Shown piece by piece: positions 1-10,301 of a stretch of DNA of 51,088 nt (within the stretch, counting starts at the first letter, position 1; each line of letters begins with the position of its first letter). The DNA is from CAZJHX01 sp964545715 (GTDB lineage Bacteria; Myxococcota_A; UBA9042; GCA-2863065): assembly GCA_964545715.1 (NCBI GenBank), contig CAZJHX010000072.1:1-51088 (forward strand), written 5' to 3'. Under the pieces are notes generated by a model, which was not told the origin of the DNA, made no database searches, and worked only from the letters and a program-made list of their open reading frames with translations. The position numbers were made by a program, and so were the translations under genes.

Positions 1-3
1 CAG

Positions 4-27
4 CTTTGGCAGTCTGAGCTGCCAAAG
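4..27. other. Perfect 9-bp inverted repeat (stem-loop)
   Basis: CTTTGGCAG (4-12) and CTGCCAAAG (19-27) form a perfect 9-bp stem with a 6-base loop. It lies just past the 3' end of the minus-strand hemerythrin gene, so it could be a transcription terminator for that operon, but no T-run follows on either strand. Confidence 0.45.
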
Positions 28-65
28 ACGACCCGGATACCGTATCTACCGCAGCGTTGGCAGCA

Positions 66-755
66 TTACGCGAGACGGTCCAACATCGTCTCTACAGTGA
101 GCATCCCGTCGAAGGCCTCGAGGGGCATTTCTGTTTCCAGCGCGGCGGTCACGCGGCGGGCCACCAGGGTCAGCTTGCGGTTGCGACCCAGCACCCTCTG
201 GGCGCCGGCCACGGATTCCGGGACCGATTCGGCCAGCGTCTGCTCAACCCTGATGAGGAGGCCGGCCCAGTGCGCTCGTATGGGAGCGGTGTCCGGTGCA
301 TCGGTCTCCGCCAAGCCCGGGTCTGAGGGACGATTGGACTCGATCGTGGCCAGGATTCGGGCGCGCAGGTCCGCGGGCAGCAGCGTGTCGAGCGCGGGCT
401 TGAACGTCTGGGCCTCGCGCTGATCGTGGTGCTCCAGCAGGTGGTGCAAGCGGCGCAGCGAGCGCAGGCGGTCCAGACGGGCGTGCGCGGGCCGGGCGTT
501 CCGCGTGGCGAGGATGGGGGGGTGCGCGGCGCGTATGACCGGGGGGTTGCCCAGCCGCGGCTCGGGGTGGGCGCGCTGCTCGTACTCGGGCAGCAAGAGC
601 TCGTCCTCACCGCGAATATGCCACTGCAGCAGCGCGGTCAGGCGGTCCAGCCAGCTGTTGTCGGGGCCCGCCAGCGCTTCGATGCACGCCTGGCGCAGCG
701 CGGCGGCGATCTCTTCGTGCACTTTGAGCAGGTCCTGGACGCGCGCTTCGGTCAT
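66..755 (-). CDS. Hemerythrin-like (HHE) domain protein
   Basis: A 229-residue soluble protein resembling HHE cation-binding domains, which carry a non-haem di-iron site in a four-helix bundle and bind O2, NO or iron. Visible candidate ligands are H13 (KVHEEI), H46 with E50 (WHIRGEDELLLP), a His near residue 78 (AAHPP) and a cluster near 104-114 (LHHLLEHHDQREAQTF). This is the usual order of helix-borne His and Glu in the family. The C-terminal 100 residues do not match a domain I recognise. The ATG overlaps the stop of the upstream ChaC-like gene as ATGA, so the two are probably translationally coupled. It is last in a TetR-ChaC-HHE operon. The fold is fairly sure; whether it senses, stores or detoxifies is not known. 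Confidence 0.8.
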   Translation of the reverse strand: MTEARVQDLLKVHEEIAAALRQACIEALAGPDNSWLDRLTALLQWHIRGEDELLLPEYEQRAHPEPRLGNPPVIRAAHPPILATRNARPAHARLDRLRSLRRLHHLLEHHDQREAQTFKPALDTLLPADLRARILATIESNRPSDPGLAETDAPDTAPIRAHWAGLLIRVEQTLAESVPESVAGAQRVLGRNRKLTLVARRVTAALETEMPLEAFDGMLTVETMLDRLA

Positions 756-1282
756 GCGTCGAGAAGCAGGCGCTCCAGCTGAAAGACCTGATCGTCCTCG
801 GACTCGATGCCTCGAAGGGCCTCGGCCAGGCGCAGGACGTAGTCGCGGTTGTCCCCGCTCGGGCCTGACGACCTTTGGATCTGGGCGGCCATCTCCGCGA
901 GCGGGGCCAGGCCCAGGTAGTTGGGGTTGTGACTGGGCGCGACCCAGGTCAACGCCGTCGCGAACGGGGCGTCTTCCACCGTCGCGGCAACGGGCACGTC
1001 AACGCGCTCATAGCCGGCCTTCTCCCGCTCGTCCAGGGCGGCCAGGATGCCGTCGCGCACAGGCTCCGCCACTCGATAGGCTGCGCCCCAGCACCCGCTG
1101 CCCGGCCACCGCAGCATGGTGGCCACGCGGCCCGGCGCCTCGGGAACCCCTCGATGATCCGGCGACGCCTGCCAGAAGCGGCGCCGCCAATCGGCGACAT
1201 ACGCCATGCGGCGGTCCTCGAATTCGAAGTCGGGGCGCCACACCAGCGAGCCATAACCAAAGATCCAGAAGTCGGCGCTCAT
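752..1282 (-). CDS. ChaC-like gamma-glutamylcyclotransferase
   Basis: A 176-residue cytoplasmic enzyme of the ChaC family. Known members cleave the gamma-glutamyl bond of glutathione, giving 5-oxoproline and Cys-Gly. The substrate loop FGYGSLVWRPDFEF stands at residues 8-21. A candidate catalytic Glu lies in LDEREKAGYER near residue 86, and the C-terminal PNYLG block is also present. The length is normal for bacterial ChaC. The gene follows the TetR gene by 5 bp and overlaps the hemerythrin gene by 4 bp. This context suggests a small thiol/redox or stress operon under TetR control, which is inference. Confidence 0.88.
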   Translation of the reverse strand: MSADFWIFGYGSLVWRPDFEFEDRRMAYVADWRRRFWQASPDHRGVPEAPGRVATMLRWPGSGCWGAAYRVAEPVRDGILAALDEREKAGYERVDVPVAATVEDAPFATALTWVAPSHNPNYLGLAPLAEMAAQIQRSSGPSGDNRDYVLRLAEALRGIESEDDQVFQLERLLLDA

Positions 1283-1287
1283 GCCCT

Positions 1288-1980
1288 TCAGTTGCCGCCC
1301 GCGGCCAGTCCTTTCATGATCAGCGTGATCAGCGTCGTAGCGACCTGCTGCGGCGGGGCCCCGAGATCGCCCCCGCTGAGAACTTCGAAGAGCATCTTCT
1401 CCACCGCGCCGACGACGGTGAGCGCGCTGACACGCGATGCGACCGGCTTCAGAAGACCGCGCTCACGGGCCGTATCGGTCAGGGTCAATGCCATGGCGGC
1501 CACTTCATCGGCCAGGTCGCGAACGGCGGCGCGGGCCTCGGTGCGGGGGGCCCGGCACTCTTGCAGATACAGCAGGATCTCGCGCGGATAGGTCGCCAGC
1601 ACCCCTTGAGTCTTCTGGGCGATTCCCGCGTAGGCCATCATCAGCGTGGTGTCCGAGGCGGCGTTGGCGATGGACGTGTCGGCCTCGCGTAACGCCGTCA
1701 GCAGCTGGTCGGAGAGCGGCTGAAAGAGCGTGTCCACCAGCTCGCTCTTGTCTTTGAAGTAGCGGTAGAAGCTGCCCTTGGCCACGCCCGCCTCACGCAC
1801 GATCTCGTCGACGGTTACGGACTCGATGCCTTTGGCCAGCATCAGCGTCAGTGAGGCCTCGCACAGGCCCCGGACGCGCTTCTTGCGGTTTTCGTCGCGC
1901 TTGCCGCCCTTCTGACCAGGGCGCTTGTCCGGCACGTGGCGCGGCTGCGGGCCTGTGGGCGAGGTGGTTTTGCTGGACAC
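1288..1980 (-). CDS. TetR/AcrR family transcriptional regulator
   Basis: A 230-residue one-component repressor-type protein. A basic tail (residues 1-35) precedes the TetR helix-turn-helix, with SVTVDEIVREAGVAKGSFY at about residues 54-72 followed by the typical RYFKDKSELVDTLF. The C-terminal 130 residues are helical, as expected for the variable ligand and dimer domain; the ligand cannot be read from sequence. It is the first gene of a three-gene minus-strand operon and is divergent from the membrane hydroxylase at 2048. The palindrome at 2004-2019 lies between the two starts, so it likely controls both directions. Confidence 0.92.
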   Translation of the reverse strand: MSSKTTSPTGPQPRHVPDKRPGQKGGKRDENRKKRVRGLCEASLTLMLAKGIESVTVDEIVREAGVAKGSFYRYFKDKSELVDTLFQPLSDQLLTALREADTSIANAASDTTLMMAYAGIAQKTQGVLATYPREILLYLQECRAPRTEARAAVRDLADEVAAMALTLTDTARERGLLKPVASRVSALTVVGAVEKMLFEVLSGGDLGAPPQQVATTLITLIMKGLAAGGN

Positions 1981-2003
1981 TGCGTGAGCTCTCCTCTAAT
2001 ATG

Positions 2004-2019
2004 GTGACCAATCAGTCAC
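2004..2019. promoter_or_regulatory. Palindromic operator candidate for the TetR regulator
   Basis: GTGAC (2004-2008), six bases, then GTCAC (2015-2019) form a perfect inverted repeat in the 67-bp gap between the divergent TetR and hydroxylase starts. Size, spacing and place fit a TetR-family operator. Binding by this regulator is inferred from position alone. Confidence 0.6.
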
Positions 2020-2047
2020 TCTTTAGATCGTACCACAAAGAGGAATC

Positions 2048-2599
2048 GTGATCGGCATCCCCATCGGTCTTATTTACGCAAACGCCACCGAGTGGGTTGT
2101 ACACAAGTACATCCTGCACGGCCTGGGCCGCAACAAGCGCAGCTTCTGGGCCTTTCACTGGCATGACCATCACGGCGCCGTGCGGCGCAACGGGCACCTG
2201 GACGAAAGCTACCGGCAGTCGGTTTTTGCGGACAACCCGCAGGGCCGCGAAGCCCTGGCGCTGCTGCTGGCCGCCGGCGTCCATCTTCCGCTGCTGCCGG
2301 TCGCGCCGTTCTTCACCGCGACGGTCGTGTTCTCGGCGTTGGACTATTACCGCAAGCACAAGCGCTCGCATCTGGACGTGGAGTGGGCGCGCGAGCACCT
2401 GCCGTGGCACTACGACCACCACATGGGTCCCAACCAGGACGCCAACTGGTGCGTAACCCATCCGTGGTTCGACGATTGGATGGGGACGCGCGAGCCCTAC
2501 GTGGGCACCGCGCGAGAGGCCAAGGACGTCGCCAGAAAGCAGAAACGCGCGGCCGCCAGGGTAGCGCCAATTGCGACCGACGTTGCCGCGGTGGCATGA
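2048..2599 (+). CDS. Fatty acid hydroxylase/sterol desaturase-superfamily membrane protein
   Basis: A 183-residue histidine-rich membrane protein. The three His boxes of the di-iron fatty-acid hydroxylase/desaturase superfamily are visible: HKYILH near residue 19, HWHDHH near 37, and HLPWHYDHH near 120, followed by GPNQDANWCVTHPWFDDWMGT. A hydrophobic stretch (residues about 72-98) could form a membrane hairpin between boxes two and three. The family uses O2 and an electron donor to hydroxylate or desaturate lipid chains; the substrate here is unknown. The start is GTG with an AGAGGA ribosome site just upstream. The Lys/Arg/Ala-rich tail is extra. It is divergent from the TetR gene and probably regulated by it. 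Confidence 0.8.
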   Translation: MIGIPIGLIYANATEWVVHKYILHGLGRNKRSFWAFHWHDHHGAVRRNGHLDESYRQSVFADNPQGREALALLLAAGVHLPLLPVAPFFTATVVFSALDYYRKHKRSHLDVEWAREHLPWHYDHHMGPNQDANWCVTHPWFDDWMGTREPYVGTAREAKDVARKQKRAAARVAPIATDVAAVA

Positions 2600-2629
2600 T
2601 GTCGCCCACACGATGTGTTGGGAGAGGGC

Positions 2630-3763
2630 GTGATCAGGGTCGTTGTTTTCTGGATTACCATTGCGACAGCAGGCATCGCGACTGCAACCCCGCCGCCCGG
2701 GCCCGACGCGTCGTATGAGGAGCTGGTCGGAGCCGCCCTCGATGCCCGCGAAAAAAAAGACTACACCACCGTCCTCAGCTATCTGAAGCGTGCGCACGCG
2801 CTGCGCCCGTCCCCGACGCTGAAGAACAACCTGGGCCGCGTCCTTGAGGTCCTGGGCCGCTATAAGGAGGCCCACGACATCTACAAAGTGGTGGCCAACG
2901 ACGAGCGCGCGCCGGGCGATCTGCGGGCTCTGGATGCGGCGCGCGCCAGCGACTTGCGCGACCGGCTGAGCAAAGTGTGGGTCGTCTACAAGGGCACGTC
3001 GACGCTCTATATCGACGGCAAGCGCTACACCAAGGGCGAGCAGTCGCTGGCGGTGGGCCCGCACTACTACGAATACACGGTGGCCGGTACGAACAGCGTG
3101 GTGCTGCGACGCTATGATTTTGCGGCCGGCCGCCGGACGCGACTCAAGGACGAGCGCGGCGGCAAGTCCGATGGCGCCGTCGCGCTGGCGGGGTCGGGCG
3201 TAACGTCCCTGGCGATCGACGGCTACACGCTGCGGTCGCCACTGAAAGGGGTGAAGCGGGTCTACCTGCAGACGGGGCGCCACACCATCGCGGTGGCCCG
3301 GGGTAGCCGGCGAGGAAAAGCCACGGTGACGCTGAAGGCGGGCGATTTCGCAGCCAGTGAGATCGTGACGAGCGCGGATCCGGTGGTTGTCCCGCCGCCG
3401 ATCGTCAAGCCGGGGCTGACGGCGTCCGCGTGGTCTCAAATCGCGATGGGTGGCGTGGGCGTGGCGCTGGTTGGCGTCGGCACCTGGATGACGTTGGATG
3501 CCGCCGGGATCCGTGACGACGTGGAAAACCCTCAGCTGGACAGCCGCGGCGTCGCTGTCGGGATCACACACTCGGAGGCTTTCGAAAAACAAGACGATGC
3601 GGACAGCAAGGCCACCACCGGCACCATCTTGCTGGGGGTCGGGGGCGCGGCGGCGGTAACCGCGCTGATCTGGTGGCTGGCCGACAGCGCAGGCGATGCA
3701 CCCGCGCCGGCAGTGAGCGTGACCCCGCATCCCCGCGGTCTGATGGTGAGGGGCAGCTTTTGA
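2630..3763 (+). CDS. Secreted TPR/PEGA-like protein of unknown role
   Basis: A 377-residue protein with a short signal peptide (MIRVVVFWITIATAGIATAT). Residues about 27-105 look like two tetratricopeptide-type helix pairs (YTTVLSYLKRAHALRPSPTLKNN, then a Gly-Arg-Tyr pair). Beta-rich segments follow that resemble PEGA surface domains (TLYIDGKRY, SLAIDGYTL). A membrane helix lies near 280-295, then a second hydrophobic Gly/Ala segment near 335-352. This is the layout of many myxobacterial proteins described only as tetratricopeptide/PEGA proteins. GTG at 2630 is chosen because GGAGAGG lies just upstream and it opens directly into the signal peptide. The stop overlaps the TTG start of the next gene, so the two are coupled. 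Confidence 0.75.
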   Translation: MIRVVVFWITIATAGIATATPPPGPDASYEELVGAALDAREKKDYTTVLSYLKRAHALRPSPTLKNNLGRVLEVLGRYKEAHDIYKVVANDERAPGDLRALDAARASDLRDRLSKVWVVYKGTSTLYIDGKRYTKGEQSLAVGPHYYEYTVAGTNSVVLRRYDFAAGRRTRLKDERGGKSDGAVALAGSGVTSLAIDGYTLRSPLKGVKRVYLQTGRHTIAVARGSRRGKATVTLKAGDFAASEIVTSADPVVVPPPIVKPGLTASAWSQIAMGGVGVALVGVGTWMTLDAAGIRDDVENPQLDSRGVAVGITHSEAFEKQDDADSKATTGTILLGVGGAAAVTALIWWLADSAGDAPAPAVSVTPHPRGLMVRGSF

Positions 3764-6216
3764 GATTTGCGATCGCGCTGACAGCCGTCGTCGCGCTCGG
3801 CTGCACCAGGGACCTGGATATCGACTCCCGGTTGTTCCCCTGCTCGAGCGATGCGGACTGCGCCAACGGCAAGAAGTGCCACCCTGAGCACAACGTGTGC
3901 GTGGAGCCGGGCACCGAGCCGATCTTCCCGATCGGCGCCGACCTGCCGCCGCCGCCGAAGGATCAGGACGACCACACCGACACGGTCGATGACGCGACAT
4001 CGGACACGACCACGACCAGCGGGGACGTAGAGGACATCGTAGAGGACGCCACCGTGACGGACGACACCGGGGACGAGACTACCGGGGAGCCCGATGTGCC
4101 GGACGCCCCGGATGTGGAGGACGTCCCTGACGTGGAGGATGTCCCCGACGCGGCGCCGCCGTTGTGTGAGGACGGGCAATGCGAGATCGAGGGCGAGTGC
4201 TACGACGAGGACGACACGCGTGATGGCTCCTGGGGCTGTCAGGTCTGCCTGCCGCTGATCGCGGACAACGACTGGACCAATCAGCCCACCACCAAAGACT
4301 GCAGCTCCACGCTCTGCGTGACCGACCAGAAGTGCAACGCTGAGGGCGGGTGCTCGGGCGGCGCCCCCGTGGACTGCAACGACGACAACCCCTGCACTGA
4401 CAACCCGGAGTGCGACGACGAGCTTGGCTGCCAGCCGAGCAACAACACCGCGCCGTGCGACGACGGCAACAAATGCACCGGCGACGACACGTGCGCGGAC
4501 GGCGAGTGCAAGCCCGGTGAACCGCCGGTCTGCGACGATGGCGAGATCTGCACCACCGACAGCTGCAAACCCAGCAGCGGGTGCGACTACGTGGCCAACG
4601 ACCTGAAGTGCGACGACGGCAGCAGCTGCACCAAGGATGACAAATGCGCGGCGACGTTCTGCGAGGGCGAGACGATCACCTGCAATGACAACGAGGACTG
4701 CACCGAGGACACCTGCGACCCGGAGAGCGGCTGCATCTTCACGCCCACGCCGAACACGTGCGGGGACGACAACCCGTGCACCGACGACGCGTGCACCCTG
4801 GAGGGCTGCGCCAACACGGCCAACACTCTGCCCTGCGACGACGAGAGCGAGTGTACGATCGACGACGTGTGCGCCGATAAGGGGTGCGCGGGCACGACGA
4901 TCACGTGCGACGACAACAACGTCTGCACCAGCAACACCTGTGACGCCGCGACCGGCTGCGTCTTCGCGCCGAATACGGCCCCGTGTGATGACGGCAGCAA
5001 GTGCACGACCGTGGACGTCTGCGCAGACAAGGAGTGCACCGGCAGCACGCCGCCCGACTGCAACGACGGACACGACTGCACCACCGACGCGTGCGACAAG
5101 GATCTCGGCTGTGTCTCAACGCCTCAGCCGGACACATGCGACGACAACAACCCCTGCACCGACGACAGCTGCACGCTGGGGGGCTGCGCCAACACTGCAA
5201 ATACACTGGCCTGCTCCGATGACAGCGACTGCACGACGGGCGACGCCTGCGCCGGCAAAGGCTGCGCGACGGGCGAGACGATCACCTGCGACGACGGAGA
5301 CGCCTGTACGGTCAACGACTGCAAAGCGGTCGGCGGATGCGACTACTCCGCGCCGACGCTCTGCTCCGACGGCGTGGAGTGCACGAAAGACCTGTGCGAC
5401 AAGGTCAACGGCTGCGTCTTTGAGCCGGACGACGGCCAGTGCGTGGACGGCAACGACTGCACCGCCGACATCTGCGACGGCGGGTGCCAGCACCCGGCCG
5501 TGACGGGCGACTGCGACGACGGCGACCCATGCAGCGTCAACACCACGTGTTCCGGCGTGAACTGCGTCGGAGAGCCCAAGTGCGACGACCTGGATCCCTG
5601 CACGGTGGACTCATGCGGCGGCAGCGGACAGTGTTACACCGCTCCGACCTGCACGGACGTGTCCGCCTTGAGCTGCTCTCCGGTTGCCGGCGTGTGCTTC
5701 GACTGCGGCAATACGATGGTGGACTTCGAGGACATCGGCAGCCCGCCGCCCGACAATGCGGTCTGCGACGGCGGCGGCAGCTTCCAGACCGTGACCAAAA
5801 ATGGGGTCACGTTTACGTCAGACGGCAACAAGATGCTTGGCTGCTCCAACGGCAAGGCCTCTCAGGGCGACTACAAGTACCTGGTGCTGAAGAACATGCA
5901 CAAAGGCCACACGATCACGGTGAGCTTCCCAGACGCGGTCAGCAATGTGACGTTTGAGGCGCGCAATTTCCTGAACTGGAATGCGACCGCGACAAGCGGC
6001 GGCGAGTACGTGTTCGAACTCAGCAGCAGCAGCGGCGGCCAGGAGTTCAACCTGGGCACCGGGACCAGCTCCCTGGTCGTCAATCAAGTGTTCGCCCCGC
6101 CGGTCACGTCCTTCACGATCGTGTGGAAGAGCGGCCTCTACAACAACAATACCGGCAACATGGGCATCGACAACGTGTTCTTTGAGGCCGCTATCTGCGA
6201 GCCGACGCCCCCTTAA
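3760..6216 (+). CDS. Cys-rich repeat lipoprotein with C-terminal beta-sandwich
   Basis: An 818-residue exported lipoprotein. The TTG start at 3760 overlaps the TGA of the upstream gene, has GGTGAGGGG before it, and gives a signal peptide ending in the lipobox ALGC. A first Cys cluster (CSSDADCANGKKC) is followed by an acidic Asp/Thr/Val linker (about residues 60-135). Then come 17 copies of a Cys-rich module of the type CDDGxxCTxDxC, between about nt 4375 and 5620. The last 160 residues start FEDIG and look like a beta-sandwich binding domain. Such repeats are common in large surface proteins of myxobacteria and are presumed disulphide-bonded. A related module recurs near the end of the giant protein at 46283. 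The ligand is unknown. Confidence 0.8.
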   Translation: MRFAIALTAVVALGCTRDLDIDSRLFPCSSDADCANGKKCHPEHNVCVEPGTEPIFPIGADLPPPPKDQDDHTDTVDDATSDTTTTSGDVEDIVEDATVTDDTGDETTGEPDVPDAPDVEDVPDVEDVPDAAPPLCEDGQCEIEGECYDEDDTRDGSWGCQVCLPLIADNDWTNQPTTKDCSSTLCVTDQKCNAEGGCSGGAPVDCNDDNPCTDNPECDDELGCQPSNNTAPCDDGNKCTGDDTCADGECKPGEPPVCDDGEICTTDSCKPSSGCDYVANDLKCDDGSSCTKDDKCAATFCEGETITCNDNEDCTEDTCDPESGCIFTPTPNTCGDDNPCTDDACTLEGCANTANTLPCDDESECTIDDVCADKGCAGTTITCDDNNVCTSNTCDAATGCVFAPNTAPCDDGSKCTTVDVCADKECTGSTPPDCNDGHDCTTDACDKDLGCVSTPQPDTCDDNNPCTDDSCTLGGCANTANTLACSDDSDCTTGDACAGKGCATGETITCDDGDACTVNDCKAVGGCDYSAPTLCSDGVECTKDLCDKVNGCVFEPDDGQCVDGNDCTADICDGGCQHPAVTGDCDDGDPCSVNTTCSGVNCVGEPKCDDLDPCTVDSCGGSGQCYTAPTCTDVSALSCSPVAGVCFDCGNTMVDFEDIGSPPPDNAVCDGGGSFQTVTKNGVTFTSDGNKMLGCSNGKASQGDYKYLVLKNMHKGHTITVSFPDAVSNVTFEARNFLNWNATATSGGEYVFELSSSSGGQEFNLGTGTSSLVVNQVFAPPVTSFTIVWKSGLYNNNTGNMGIDNVFFEAAICEPTPP

Positions 6217-6222
6217 AAAGTT

Positions 6223-6255
6223 CGGCCCGACCAGCTTCGATAGCTGGCCGGGCCG
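6223..6255 (-). terminator. Intrinsic terminator, mainly for the minus-strand gene
   Basis: CGGCCCG-A-CCAGCT (6223-6236) pairs with AGCTGG-C-CGGGCCG (6242-6255) around a 5-base loop. Read on the minus strand the hairpin is followed by AACTTTTT, so it fits termination of the transglutaminase gene at 6284. It may also stop the convergent plus-strand gene. Confidence 0.8.
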
Positions 6256-6283
6256 GAGAGAGTAGAAAGGGCAGGACGGGTGG

Positions 6284-8491
6284 TTACTCGTCCGCAGTCG
6301 TCAGAACGAAGTCCGAGGCCTCGTACCCGTGCACCGCGATGTGCATGATGCCGCTGGCGGTCGGGGTGAAGTCGATGGTCTCGTTGCCGCTGTAGGTGTA
6401 CGCCCGCTTGTCGTAGTTGGACGTGGTCGGCGTCAGGTTCATCTTCGTGTACAGGTCGATGTCGGCGCTGGTGCCCGTGGTGCGGACCACGATGCGCTTG
6501 CCGCCGATGACCTGGATGCTGAAGAACTTCATCTGGCCCTGGGCCACGGTGCCGGTCTCGTTGAGGTGCGCGGGCTCCTCGGGGTCGACCGGGTCCACCG
6601 GGTCCACCGGGTCGGTGGGCTCGCCACTGTCGGTGGTGTACGTGACGCTGACCTCGAAGTCGGACGCCTCGTAGCCGAAGACGGACACGAAGACCTCACC
6701 GGGACCCTGCAGGCTGCAGTCCTCGGCGGTGCCCCACTTGTAGGGGCGGCAGTCGTAGGACGAGGCCGTGGGCTGCGCGCCCTTCTTTACGTACAGGTCG
6801 CCGTCGCCGGTGCCGCTGAGGACCACGTTGACCGCGCCGGTGGAGGTGTTGAAGGGACCGAAGTGCGCCCAGGCGCCCTTGGCCACGTTGCCGGTCTCTT
6901 TCTTTGTGACCGTCTCGGTGGTGCTGTTGGGGTCCGCCAGGGACTCGTCGAGCAGGGACTTGACGTCGCTCCACTTCATGGCGCCGCCCGCGACGGCCGG
7001 GAAGTCACGACGGCCGGTGGGCAGCCACAGGAAGTCGGGGTGCGCTTTCTTGCTGGCGCCCAACCACTCGCCGCCGATGATCTTGCCGTCGCTGTCGACC
7101 TCGAGAATGTACTCGTAGTGGTCGGTGTGCGTGTAGGTGTCGATCTCGCCACCCAGGTTGCCGTCCCGGTCGGAGGGCGACTCCGCGATGTAGTCGACCT
7201 CGCTCTTCACGTAGAAGAACTTGGCGGCCTTGTCGTTGAACTTGTAGTCGGTGGCGATGCCGGCCAGCTCGTCGAGCAGCACGGTGACCTTGAAGGAGGA
7301 CTCGTCCGAGCTGTAGCCGTTGACGCTGACGAAGAGCTGCGTCTGACCCTCGGGAACCGCGACCTCACACACCTCGGTGGAGCCGTCGACCCAGGGGCGA
7401 CAGTCGTAGGAGTTGAGCGACGGCTGCGCGCCGAGCTTGACGTAGATGTCGGCGTCGTTGGTGCCCGTCATGGTGATCTTGACGGTCTGACCGGCAGTCA
7501 CGGTCACGGCCTCGAAGTGCCGCCAGGCGTCCTTTGCCACGGCGCCCTCGAAGATGGTCGGGGCGTTGTCGCCGGTGGGCTGCACGCCAACCAGGGCGTT
7601 GGCCTTCTGGGCGGTGACCTCTTCCTGCTTCGTGATGCGGTACGCGCGGATGGGCTGGTTCCAGACCTCGCTGTCGAAGGTGCGGTCCTCGACGAAGCTC
7701 TCACCCTTGAGGCCCAGGTAGTTGGCCAGCAGCACGTGGTAGGTGCCCGGGTTGGTGTCCTTGCACTCCTCGTCGCTGCCCGTCGGGCGGTCGTACTCGT
7801 CGTACTCGATCTCGTCCAGGCTGTCGGTCTCGTTGCAGCGCAGCGAGACGAACTTGCTGCTGGTGCGGTTGTGCATCATCGTGACGAGCGCCTTGATGTC
7901 GTTGATCTTGAACTCAACGCCGTTGCGCGTGACCGGACGAAGCGGCTCAGCGTGCATGATGGCGGCCGGCGCCCAGGCGTGGCAGATGCCCCACCACGAC
8001 GGGATGCAGTAGCCCTCTTCCTCACCGTGGCGCTTGGCGCACTGCTCGACCTTGTCGGAGTCACAGTCGTCGGTGGTTTTGCACGCGGTGCGGCTGGAGT
8101 ACTTCTCGATGCCGTGGTGCTTGGAGATCTTGTCGGCGATGTTCTCTACACCGAACGCCTCGCCGTATTTCTCGGACGGGGCCAGGGTGCCGTCACCCTC
8201 CCAACGGTAGTTGATGCTGTCCTGGTAGACGGGCCAGTAGCTGGACGCCCACGGGATATTGGCGGATTCGCCGTCCATCGGCAGAGCGGAGAGCTTGTAC
8301 TCGAGGCCGGCGGAGAAAAGCGCCGGGTCGTCCGCGCTACCCCATTGGTCGGCCTTTTCATTGGTTGCCTGGTCACGGATGTCGGTGTCGGTCTCAACGG
8401 TCGTCTCGGGGGTGACGTCCGCAACCTTGTCCGCACAACCGCTCGCGAGAATTGCGAGGGAGAGAAAAGCTGTAATTACCCGGGTCTTCAT
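6284..8491 (-). CDS. M81D-type transglutaminase-like lipoprotein with PPC domains
   Basis: A 735-residue lipoprotein (signal peptide ending ILASGC). It resembles the transglutaminase elicitor (M81D) family, known from oomycetes and some bacteria, whose members crosslink Gln to Lys. Landmarks are WPVYQDSINYRW, SKHHGIEKYS, and the catalytic-type WWGICHAWAPA with Cys at about residue 170. GTYHVLLANYLG supplies a candidate His, and HTDHYEYILE...GGEWLG...HPDFLWLP is typical of the second half. Three pre-peptidase C-terminal (PPC)-like beta modules are present, each with a variant of SYDCRP and GYxxxDF. The first splits the enzyme domain; the other two follow it across a Pro-Val-Asp linker. ATG at 8491 is chosen because AAAGGAG (8503-8509) lies 11 bases upstream. 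Confidence 0.8.
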   Translation of the reverse strand: MKTRVITAFLSLAILASGCADKVADVTPETTVETDTDIRDQATNEKADQWGSADDPALFSAGLEYKLSALPMDGESANIPWASSYWPVYQDSINYRWEGDGTLAPSEKYGEAFGVENIADKISKHHGIEKYSSRTACKTTDDCDSDKVEQCAKRHGEEEGYCIPSWWGICHAWAPAAIMHAEPLRPVTRNGVEFKINDIKALVTMMHNRTSSKFVSLRCNETDSLDEIEYDEYDRPTGSDEECKDTNPGTYHVLLANYLGLKGESFVEDRTFDSEVWNQPIRAYRITKQEEVTAQKANALVGVQPTGDNAPTIFEGAVAKDAWRHFEAVTVTAGQTVKITMTGTNDADIYVKLGAQPSLNSYDCRPWVDGSTEVCEVAVPEGQTQLFVSVNGYSSDESSFKVTVLLDELAGIATDYKFNDKAAKFFYVKSEVDYIAESPSDRDGNLGGEIDTYTHTDHYEYILEVDSDGKIIGGEWLGASKKAHPDFLWLPTGRRDFPAVAGGAMKWSDVKSLLDESLADPNSTTETVTKKETGNVAKGAWAHFGPFNTSTGAVNVVLSGTGDGDLYVKKGAQPTASSYDCRPYKWGTAEDCSLQGPGEVFVSVFGYEASDFEVSVTYTTDSGEPTDPVDPVDPVDPEEPAHLNETGTVAQGQMKFFSIQVIGGKRIVVRTTGTSADIDLYTKMNLTPTTSNYDKRAYTYSGNETIDFTPTASGIMHIAVHGYEASDFVLTTADE

Positions 8492-8755
8492 TTTGCCTGC
8501 TCCTTTCACTTACATCGGGGTTCGCTGGTGTTTAGCTGTGGTCTGACGACCCCGATGACGCACCGCGTCAGCAACCTGTGTGCCAAGCGCGCTAACTATT
8601 TGAACTCTCTGCACAAAACGCTTGTTTTAAACCTCGAACAGCCGTTCGGGGCTTTTTGTCACCACCATATGTAGTGGCTGCGGCAACGAACTAGCCGTTG
8701 CGCTTGTTCCGACCTTGGAGTAATCAAGTCGGCGATTGAACTGAAAGGATCTGAA
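8492..8755. promoter_or_regulatory. Divergent intergenic region with an operator-like motif
   Basis: This 264-bp gap separates the transglutaminase lipoprotein (minus) from adenosylhomocysteinase (plus). It contains TTTG-N4-CTC-TGCACAAA at 8599-8617, matching 15 of 19 positions of the palindrome core at 46146-46164. A short GC stem followed by GGGGCTTTTT lies near 8636-8657. AAAGGA at 8744-8749 is the ribosome site of the plus gene. I see no convincing S-adenosylhomocysteine riboswitch. Confidence 0.4.
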
Positions 8756-10300
<1,545 letters not shown>

Positions 10301-10301
10301 G

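Noticed and set aside
6329..8674. A long plus-strand open frame opposite the transglutaminase gene
   Set aside because: Low-complexity Val/Gly/Asp/Arg composition with no motif; the minus-strand gene has a signal peptide, ribosome site and family motifs.
8510..8755. S-adenosylhomocysteine riboswitch before ahcY
   Set aside because: I could not find the conserved pairing elements of that riboswitch in the leader; only a short GC stem and T-run are visible.
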